From contig JAFPBC010000071.1 of the NCBI GenBank assembly GCA_017390595.1, positions 1 through 7,461 of the forward strand: a stretch of 7,461 bases of DNA. Reading direction: 5' to 3'. Shown here in pieces: positions 1 through 4,483 of this stretch (positions are counted from its first letter, which is position 1; every line of letters begins with the position of its first letter). The notes under the pieces were generated by a model that saw only the letters and a program-made list of their open reading frames with translations, did not search any database and was not told where the DNA came from. Origin of the DNA: Selenomonadales bacterium (GTDB lineage: Bacteria; Bacillota; Negativicutes; RGIG982). Both the position numbers and the translations under genes were made by a program.

Positions 1-1
1 G

Positions 2-643
2 AGCAACTGGGGCACGTATATCTGGGCAGTCAACAGCGGATATATCGTCGAGACGAGCCTCGGCTACTATATCAACCCGCTCGTCAGCGTCGCGCTCGGC
101 GTATTCATCTTCAAAGAAACGCTCAGCCGTACCAAAAAGATCGCGTTTACCATCGCGGCCTGCGGTATCCGCAATATGACATACCAATTCGGCGAGATGC
201 CGTATATCGCGCTCTACCTCGCCTGCTCGTTCGCCGCCTATGGTGCGCTCAAGAAGTACGCGCGCCTCGATCCGTATGTCGGCATCGCGCTTGAGACGCT
301 GTTCGTCACACCGCTCGCGCTTCTGTACATCATACATCTGGCAGACATCGGACAGTCGCACTTCACGTTCGATGATCCGATGCGCACACTCTTCCTCATC
401 GGCGCGGGTGCCGTAACAGCCATACCGCTCGTCCTCTTCGCGCGCGGTATCAACACGCTCCCGTTAAACGTCGTCGGCTTCCTCCAATACTCCTCGCCGA
501 CACTCGCGCTCATCATCGGCGTATTCCTCTACGGAGAACCGTTTACGCCAACGCACGCCGTCAGCTTCTCGTTCATCTGGCTCGCGCTCTTTATCTTCAG
601 CGGTAGCGAATGGCGCGCCTACCGACAAAGCAAAAAAGGATAG
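2..643 (+). CDS. rarD: RarD-type EamA family permease, 3' part
   Basis: This is the C-terminal 213 residues of a multi-pass inner-membrane permease of the drug/metabolite transporter (EamA) superfamily. The reading frame is open from base 2 and the start lies before the window. RarD proteins are usually near 300 residues, so roughly the first 80-90 are missing. The RarD signature is clear: NWGTYIWAVN at fragment residues 2-11 and ETSLGYYINPL at 17-27, followed by alternating hydrophobic segments to the C-terminus that make up the second EamA repeat. The protein ends in a short basic tail (RAYRQSKKG), as expected on the cytoplasmic side. The family was named for chloramphenicol sensitivity, but its physiological substrate is not settled, so I assign none. 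A hairpin terminator follows 13 bases after the stop. The family call is firm; function beyond 'permease' is not. Confidence 0.93.
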   Translation, partial: SNWGTYIWAVNSGYIVETSLGYYINPLVSVALGVFIFKETLSRTKKIAFTIAACGIRNMTYQFGEMPYIALYLACSFAAYGALKKYARLDPYVGIALETLFVTPLALLYIIHLADIGQSHFTFDDPMRTLFLIGAGAVTAIPLVLFARGINTLPLNVVGFLQYSSPTLALIIGVFLYGEPFTPTHAVSFSFIWLALFIFSGSEWRAYRQSKKG

Positions 644-656
644 ATCAACACAAGAA

Positions 657-696
657 AAGCCTGCTTCTCATATCGGAGAGGCAGGCTTCGTTTTTT
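657..696. terminator. Rho-independent terminator, probably bidirectional
   Basis: A 13-bp stem pairs 657-669 with 676-688 (one G-T wobble) around the six-base loop ATATCG, followed by CG and six Ts (691-696) on the plus strand. Read on the minus strand, the same stem is followed by TTTTCTT, so it can end both the permease gene and the converging glycosyltransferase gene, whose stop is at 751. Confidence 0.9.
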
Positions 697-750
697 GGGG
701 TTGGGCGGTTCTGTCATTCGCGAAAAGGTATCTCGTACATCACGGATACA

Positions 751-1689
751 TCATGCCTTCTTCGGTCTCGTCAGACCGAGATAGATAGCAAGCGACCGTT
801 TTTTGATATTGAACGGATAGTCTTTGCCAAACAATATCTGTCCGATATTATCTTTTATCACACGCTCGAACGGCGTTGTATCCATATCCGCACCATCTTC
901 GCAGATGCGTCTGACGATCTTGTTCGCCGACTCGACGATATGGCACACACCGACAGCAGGATACACCTTGCGGTATCTTTCATAGCGGTATTCTGCCAAG
1001 CGATGCATAGACAGGAGCTTGTCTAAGGAGATATTGCCCGTCAGAGAGTTCGGGCGGAGCATATAGCGGTACAGCGTTTTGGGCAGATAGACGAACGTAC
1101 TCGGTCTGAGCATCAGTTCTGTCAGCAGTTCAAAATCTTCTCCGTAGCTGCTATCCTCGTTGAATCTGAGTTCTCCGTACAGGGCACGTTTTATCACCTT
1201 GTTCCACAGATGACTTCTGACATATCTGTCTTTTGCCAGCTCGCATACGAACGTTTCCTTGTCGATGCGGCCTTCCCGAAACATCGGTACCGACTTATGC
1301 TTCATCTTCGCCATATCCGTACCGACAGAATAGTTGTAATATATCACATCGGGCGAATCGTATCTGTCTATCGCCTTGAGGACCGCAGACATATGATCGT
1401 CTGCCAGCTGATCATCGGGATCGCAGAACAGCACATACTCTCCCCGCGCCATATCGAGCCCCGCATTGCGCGCACTGCTGACACCGCCGTTCGGCTTGTG
1501 TATCACGCGAACATACGCGGGATGCTTCTCGGCGAACGCATCGGCTATCTTTCCGCTGTTATCCTTCGTGCCATCATCTACGAGGATGACCTCCGTGCCG
1601 TCGCAGAGATTCTTCTCAAGCGAAGCGAGAAACCGCGGTATTTCTTTTTCCACACCGTAGATCGGCACACATAAGGACAACTTTATCAT
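751..1689 (-). CDS. Family 2 glycosyltransferase (GT-A fold)
   Basis: This 312-residue protein transfers a sugar from a nucleotide-sugar donor onto a glycan or lipid-linked acceptor at the cytoplasmic face of the membrane. GT2 features are plain: an N-terminal strand LSLCVPIYGVEKEIP (4-18), VDDG at 37-40, NGGVSSARN at 67-75, and the metal/nucleotide-binding DPDD at 90-93 (DXD position). The candidate catalytic acidic motif is GEDF at 183-186. YRYMLRPNSLTG (207-218) is the block typical of exopolysaccharide/capsule GT2 enzymes of the EpsJ/CpsJ kind. There is no membrane segment, so it is a soluble or peripheral enzyme. The start is set by GGAGGG at 1696-1701, six bases upstream of ATG. It stands alone, with no other glycan genes visible, so donor and acceptor cannot be inferred. 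It shares the terminator at 657-696 with the permease gene. Confidence 0.92.
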   Translation of the reverse strand: MIKLSLCVPIYGVEKEIPRFLASLEKNLCDGTEVILVDDGTKDNSGKIADAFAEKHPAYVRVIHKPNGGVSSARNAGLDMARGEYVLFCDPDDQLADDHMSAVLKAIDRYDSPDVIYYNYSVGTDMAKMKHKSVPMFREGRIDKETFVCELAKDRYVRSHLWNKVIKRALYGELRFNEDSSYGEDFELLTELMLRPSTFVYLPKTLYRYMLRPNSLTGNISLDKLLSMHRLAEYRYERYRKVYPAVGVCHIVESANKIVRRICEDGADMDTTPFERVIKDNIGQILFGKDYPFNIKKRSLAIYLGLTRPKKA

Positions 1690-1720
1690 GATGATCCCTC
1701 CGAGAATCTTACTCTTTTTT

Positions 1721-1726
1721 ATAATA
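1721..1726 (-). promoter_or_regulatory. Possible extended -10 element of the glycosyltransferase gene
   Basis: On the minus strand, TGGTATTAT gives an extended -10 (TG-n-TATTAT), with TATTAT at 1721-1726, about 31 bases upstream of the start codon. No good -35 is present at the expected spacing. The element overlaps one of two ATACCATAA direct repeats (1724-1732 and 1744-1752), which lie exactly 20 bases apart. This is a visual match only. Confidence 0.4.
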
Positions 1727-1790
1727 CCATAATAACGGCTGATATACCATAACAGTATGCGCCGTTCGCTATGATGGTAAGAAAATGCTC

Positions 1791-1901
1791 GCCTCTCGGC
1801 AGAGGATTTTTCGTTGTAACAAGGCGTTTTTTCGCGTGCTACTCGCCAAGTAACATAAGAAAAAAGAACGCAGTTACGGCGAAAAAGACTCGCCGAGGGG
1901 T
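1791..1901. other. Long imperfect hairpin, candidate structured RNA or palindromic element
   Basis: The 111-base segment folds on itself almost completely. Outer stem: 1791-1800 pairs with 1892-1901 (10 bp, two G-T). After a bulged A1801, 1802-1804 pairs with 1889-1891. Next comes a tandem G-A/A-G mismatch (1805-1806 with 1887-1888), then 14 bp between 1807-1820 and 1873-1886 (two G-T). An internal loop follows, then 9 bp between 1824-1832 and 1863-1871 (one G-T). The apex is 1837-1843 with 1849-1855, around the loop CGCCA. This totals about 42 pairs. The many G-T pairs and the tandem G-A fit selection at RNA level. However, no strong promoter or terminator defines a transcript, the strand is unknown, and a DNA palindromic repeat is equally possible. 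It lies between the glycosyltransferase start and the promoter of the 1973 gene. Confidence 0.72.
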
Positions 1902-1910
1902 AGAGGAATT

Positions 1911-1938
1911 TTGAATTTTCTCACGAATATGATATAAA
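1911..1938 (+). promoter_or_regulatory. Sigma-A type promoter of the C_GCAxxG_C_C gene
   Basis: TTGAAT (1911-1916) as -35, a 16-base spacer, and TATAAA (1933-1938) as -10, preceded by TG at 1930-1931 (extended -10). Transcription would start near 1945, giving a leader of about 28 bases that carries AGGAG at 1960-1964, eight bases before ATG 1973. The -35 lies in the right-hand outer arm of the inverted-repeat region described as a finding. Confidence 0.72.
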
Positions 1939-1945
1939 AGTGAGA
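1919..1945. repeat. Inverted repeat around the -10, possible operator
   Basis: TCTCAC (1919-1924) and its exact complement GTGAGA (1940-1945) are separated by 15 bases and bracket the -10 box of the promoter at 1911-1938. The centre-to-centre distance of 21 bases is two helical turns, a geometry that suits a dimeric repressor. The arms are only 6 bp, so chance is not excluded. Confidence 0.4.
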
Positions 1946-1972
1946 TTCCCTAACAGATGAGGAGAGATTGAT

Positions 1973-2401
1973 ATGACAGTAGCAGACTTGATCCGCGAAG
2001 GTTACGGCAATGAAGAAGACTTCAACTGCGCGGAAAAAATTTTGAACGGCGCGAATAAAGCATACGGCCTTAATTTGTCGAAAGAAACGCTCAAACTCGC
2101 GGCAGGTTTCGGCGGCGGTATGGGCATCGAAAGCACGTGCGGCGCGCTCACAGGCAGTGTTATGGCACTCAGCCATATGTTCGTCAAAGAACGTGGTCAC
2201 GAAGGCCCGCGTATCAAAGAATTGACGCAGGAGCTGTTCTCCACTTTTGAAGAAAAAATGGGTAACATCATGTGCGCTCCGCTCAAAAAAGACTACCGCA
2301 CCGAAGAACTCGGCTGTAAAAACGTCATTCTCGCGGCGGCAGAAGTACTCGACGCTATCGTAGAGCGCGAACTGAAAAAAGACGCCGAATCGGCTGAATA
2401 A
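1973..2401 (+). CDS. C_GCAxxG_C_C family four-cysteine putative redox protein
   Basis: This small cytoplasmic protein of 142 residues belongs to the C_GCAxxG_C_C family, which is named for its spaced conserved cysteines and is found mostly in anaerobes. Members are thought to be redox-active or to bind a metal or cluster, but no reaction is established and I assign none. The key residues are present: Cys19 (FNCAEK), the glycine-rich GFGGGMG at 45-51, STCGALTG at 54-61 with Cys56, Cys101 (NIMCAPL) and Cys115 (LGCKNV). Full family length and all four cysteines indicate an intact gene. There is no signal peptide or membrane segment. The C-terminus is charged (ERELKKDAESAE). The start is fixed by AGGAG eight bases upstream. 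It is transcribed alone, from the promoter at 1911-1938 to the terminator at 2417-2449. Confidence 0.93.
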   Translation: MTVADLIREGYGNEEDFNCAEKILNGANKAYGLNLSKETLKLAAGFGGGMGIESTCGALTGSVMALSHMFVKERGHEGPRIKELTQELFSTFEEKMGNIMCAPLKKDYRTEELGCKNVILAAAEVLDAIVERELKKDAESAE

Positions 2402-2416
2402 TACCCTCGCATAACG

Positions 2417-2449
2417 AAAGCCCTTGCCTTGTGTGGCAGGGGCTTTTTT
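2417..2449 (+). terminator. Rho-independent terminator of the C_GCAxxG_C_C gene
   Basis: A 12-bp stem pairs AAAGCCCTTGCC (2417-2428) with GGCAGGGGCTTT (2435-2446), with one G-T wobble and the loop TTGTGT, running into six Ts (2444-2449). It sits 15 bases after the stop codon. The minus-strand side has no useful T-run, so for the converging hexokinase gene it would work poorly. Confidence 0.92.
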
Positions 2450-2466
2450 CTGTTCGTATGTACTTC

Positions 2467-3768
2467 TTATGCTTCGCCTTTGCTTCCGTAGAGGGCGACC
2501 ATGCTTTCGGCGAAGGTGCGGTATTCTCGTCGTTCTCCGCGGTGGGTCTCAGCAAGCGCGGCAGCGACGGCACCTCCGATGCCCGAGCCGTCTCCTGCCC
2601 ATACGAGGTCTGCTGTGGCTTCGACATCGGCAAGGCCTTCGGCGAGGACACGTTCGACTTCTTTGGCGTACATGGGCATTTTGCCGAAGAGGGAGCCGTC
2701 AACGGCGATGGTATGATGCTCGGTATGGCTCGGGTCGATGACGTCGAGGATGCCGAGGTAGGTGCAGGCTACCATCTGCGCGGAGCGTGCGACGACGGCG
2801 CGGGTGAGTCTGCGTAAAAAGGCGCAGTCGCTCTGCGAGATGCGTGTGCCGGTTCTGCGTTCGATGAGGTCTGCGGTGCGAAGCGACTGACCGCCGTCGT
2901 TTAAGATGAGGCCGAGGTCTTCGCCTGTCAGCTCCGCTCCCGCGCGCAGGCAGTCGAGCTTATCGGCGGCGGCGAGGGTGACGATCTTGCCCAAATAATG
3001 GCCTGCGCTCATTTTTTCGAGCCGCTGTTCGTTCGGGGCAAGGCTCATTTGGTCGAGCGCGAGGTCGTATTCCGTTACGGGGAGGCCGTCGAAGTTGCCC
3101 GATTCGAGGTTATATATCATGCCGTCGGGGAGGACTGCCGCTGTGTTGTGACCTGTTCCGCAGATGGATCCGATGGTCGTGTCGGGGGCGCGATAGGCAC
3201 TGGCAAGGAGCGTGCCGACGGTGTCGTTGATGATGGCGACGGGTCGCACGCTGTCTGTGCCGCGACGGGCGAAGGCTTCGGCTAAGAGCCGGTTGACTTT
3301 TTCGCCGACGACGCCTTTGACGGCGAATTCTTTCGTCCACTTGATGAGACGCGCTTCTCCGACAGAGAGCTGCTCCGCGGGGAATGAGAAGGTGTGTCCG
3401 AGGGCGACGGTCTTTTGGTCGGGTACGACTGCCAGGATGAGGTCGGCGATGATGCCGAAGAGGTCTTTGGCTTCGACGTCTCCGCTCGTATAGTCGAGGC
3501 TTCCCACTCGGCGAAGGGACATTTTTTTCATACGCAGGATGTCGGCTTGTCCGTTTGCGAGCCGTACGGTCATGGCGCGTACGTTCGAGCCGCCGAAGTC
3601 GAGCGCGAGGTAGTCTCCGCACTCCGTACCGCTCGGGCGCGGCAAAAAGGACGGCAGACATTTGAGAGAGCTTGCCTCTCCTTCCATCTTGGCGATGAGG
3701 GCTTCGGCGAAGTTTCGGCGAATGCGTTTTCGGTCATCTTTCGTCAATATAAAACAGTCTTCTATCAT
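2467..3768 (-). CDS. Hexokinase (ATP-dependent, actin-fold hexokinase family)
   Basis: This enzyme of 433 residues phosphorylates glucose or another hexose at C6 with ATP, the entry step of glycolysis, in the cytoplasm. It belongs to the two-domain hexokinase family best known from eukaryotes, not to the ROK or Glk glucokinases. Evidence in order: phosphate-1 loop LALDFGGSNVRAM (54-66); sugar-binding FSFP at 127-130; WTKEF at 144-148; the connecting motif NDTVGT at 181-186, whose Asp182 is in the position of the family's catalytic base; CGTGHN at 203-208; the glucose-contacting NLESGNF at 220-226; EKMSAGHYLG at 251-260; and the adenosine-site GDGSGIGGA at 392-400. Length fits the bacterial members. 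An earlier in-frame ATG at 3813 lies inside the upstream terminator and was rejected; the chosen start has AAAGGAGG upstream. It follows the glyoxalase-like gene by 81 bases. Confidence 0.94.
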   Translation of the reverse strand: MIEDCFILTKDDRKRIRRNFAEALIAKMEGEASSLKCLPSFLPRPSGTECGDYLALDFGGSNVRAMTVRLANGQADILRMKKMSLRRVGSLDYTSGDVEAKDLFGIIADLILAVVPDQKTVALGHTFSFPAEQLSVGEARLIKWTKEFAVKGVVGEKVNRLLAEAFARRGTDSVRPVAIINDTVGTLLASAYRAPDTTIGSICGTGHNTAAVLPDGMIYNLESGNFDGLPVTEYDLALDQMSLAPNEQRLEKMSAGHYLGKIVTLAAADKLDCLRAGAELTGEDLGLILNDGGQSLRTADLIERRTGTRISQSDCAFLRRLTRAVVARSAQMVACTYLGILDVIDPSHTEHHTIAVDGSLFGKMPMYAKEVERVLAEGLADVEATADLVWAGDGSGIGGAVAAALAETHRGERREYRTFAESMVALYGSKGEA

Positions 3769-3779
3769 GATGGCTGGTT

Positions 3780-3787
3780 CCTCCTTT
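3780..3787 (-). promoter_or_regulatory. Ribosome-binding site that sets the hexokinase start
   Basis: AAAGGAGG on the minus strand lies 11 bases before the ATG at 3768. The other in-frame ATG, at 3813, would put this site inside the coding region and would begin translation in the stem of a terminator, so 3768 is the better start. Confidence 0.85.
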
Positions 3788-3798
3788 GGTAGCAGGTA

Positions 3799-3834
3799 CA
3801 AAAGAAGCCGCAAAACGCGTATGCGCTCTGCGGC
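3799..3834 (-). terminator. Rho-independent terminator between glyoxalase-like gene and hexokinase
   Basis: On the minus strand, GCCGCAGAGCGC (3823-3834) pairs along its whole length with GCGTTTTGCGGC (3807-3818), giving 12 bp with two G-T pairs and the tetraloop ATAC. It is followed by TTCTTTT. It starts 15 bases after the stop at 3850 and ends only 30 bases before the hexokinase start. The T-run is broken by one C, so partial read-through is plausible. Confidence 0.85.
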
Positions 3835-3849
3835 AGTCTGTTACCGCTC

Positions 3850-4221
3850 TCAGCGGAATTTTTTCGGCAATACTTCGAGCCAGTATCCGTCGGGGTCGGT
3901 GATGAAGTAGATGCCCATTGCTTTGTTTTCGTAGCAGATGCAGCCCATTTCGGTATGGTGTGCATATGCCGCGTCAAAGTCGTCCGTCTCAAAGGCGAGG
4001 TGGATCTCGTTTTCGCCGAGGTTGTACGGCTCGGTGCGGTCATGGAGATACGTCAGTTCGAGCTGATGCGGCGTCTGGTTGCCGTCACCGAGGTAGACGA
4101 GCGTGAAGCCGGGGCATTCTTTTCTGCGGACTTCGGTAAGACCGAGTGCTTCTTCGTAGAATTTCATACTGCGGTCAAGGTCGAGTACGTTGATGTTGTT
4201 ATGCAAAAATTTGAATTTCAT
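3850..4221 (-). CDS. VOC family metalloprotein, lactoylglutathione lyase (glyoxalase I)-like
   Basis: This 123-residue single-module VOC protein resembles glyoxalase I, which isomerises the thiol hemithioacetal of methylglyoxal to a thioester. By comparison with E. coli GloA (ligands His5, Glu56, His74, Glu122), all four metal ligands appear to be kept: His7 (KFLHNN), Glu55 (QLELTY), His74 (NEIHLAF) and Glu116 (YWLEVL). The two beta-alpha-beta-beta-beta halves are recognisable: VLDLDRSMKFYEEALGL at 12-28 and DPDGYWLEV at 109-117. An intact ligand set argues for a working metalloenzyme and against a binding or resistance-only VOC protein, although ring-cleaving or other isomerase roles cannot be excluded. 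The thiol cofactor is unknown, since many Firmicutes lack glutathione. GGAGGG eight bases upstream sets the start. A terminator follows, then hexokinase, which fits protection against glycolytic methylglyoxal. Confidence 0.88.
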   Translation of the reverse strand: MKFKFLHNNINVLDLDRSMKFYEEALGLTEVRRKECPGFTLVYLGDGNQTPHQLELTYLHDRTEPYNLGENEIHLAFETDDFDAAYAHHTEMGCICYENKAMGIYFITDPDGYWLEVLPKKFR

Positions 4222-4229
4222 CGTGGTAT

Positions 4230-4235
4230 CCCTCC
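4230..4235 (-). promoter_or_regulatory. Ribosome-binding site that sets the glyoxalase-like start
   Basis: GGAGGG on the minus strand lies eight bases before ATG 4221. The frame stays open upstream through the tandem repeats to a GTG at 4482, but that part has no ribosome-binding site and no family similarity. The short 123-residue product is therefore preferred. Confidence 0.88.
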
Positions 4236-4260
4236 AAGCGTTGTTATCGTTTGATTCTAC

Positions 4261-4470
4261 GCAGGCAGGCGATTTTCCTGCCCATGCAATGCGAGGTGTG
4301 CGGTCTGCACGTTCTGACGAGCGTCTCTGCCCGTGCGGCGCGGGGTGTGCGGTCTGCACGTTCTGACGAGCGTCTCTGCCCGTGCGATGCGAGGTGTGTG
4401 GTCTGCACGTTTTGACGAGCGTCTCTGCCCGTGCGGCGTGGGGTGTGCGATAAGGCCCTTTCCTGCCTGC
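4261..4470. repeat. 9-bp inverted repeat flanking the tandem array
   Basis: GCAGGCAGG (4261-4269) and its exact complement CCTGCCTGC (4462-4470) bracket the tandem array. The left arm also begins a local hairpin, GGCAGG (4264-4269) with CCTGCC (4277-4282). On transcripts the outer pairing would enclose the repeats in one loop. No transposase or target duplication is evident. Confidence 0.6.
4283..4449. repeat. 49-bp tandem repeat array, about 3.4 units
   Basis: Three full head-to-tail units lie at 4283-4331, 4332-4380 and 4381-4429, with a partial fourth unit of about 20 bases from 4430. Each full unit ends in GAGCGTCTCTGCC. Units differ at only four to five of 49 positions. There are no spacers, so this is not CRISPR. 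Within each unit, GTGC-GGTCT-GCAC can form a 4-bp hairpin (GTGT in the third unit). Across unit junctions, GCACG and CGTGC can pair around an inner GACG/CGTC. The array fills most of the 262-base gap between the ABC-F stop and the glyoxalase-like start and would be transcribed if these genes are co-transcribed. As 49 is not a multiple of three, it is unlikely to encode a repeated peptide. Confidence 0.93.
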
Positions 4471-4483
4471 ATCGCCCGACACG

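Noticed and set aside
1791..1901. 6S RNA or a known riboswitch
   Set aside because: The fold lacks the large central open bubble of 6S RNA. The hairpin lies upstream of the next gene's promoter, so it is not that gene's leader, and I recognise no known aptamer core. I kept it as an unclassified structure.
3769..3813. Longer hexokinase start at 3813
   Set aside because: It would begin inside the terminator stem, and the AAAGGAGG site would then be coding. The family N-terminus fits the ATG at 3768.
4283..4449. CRISPR array
   Set aside because: The 49-bp units abut directly without unique spacers, the differences between them are scattered single transitions, and no cas gene is in the window.
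4222..4482. N-terminal extension of the glyoxalase-like protein through the repeats (frame open from a GTG at 4482)
   Set aside because: It has no ribosome-binding site and no VOC similarity, its composition is low-complexity Arg/His/Thr, and the repeat period is not a multiple of three. A strong GGAGGG sits just before the internal ATG at 4221.
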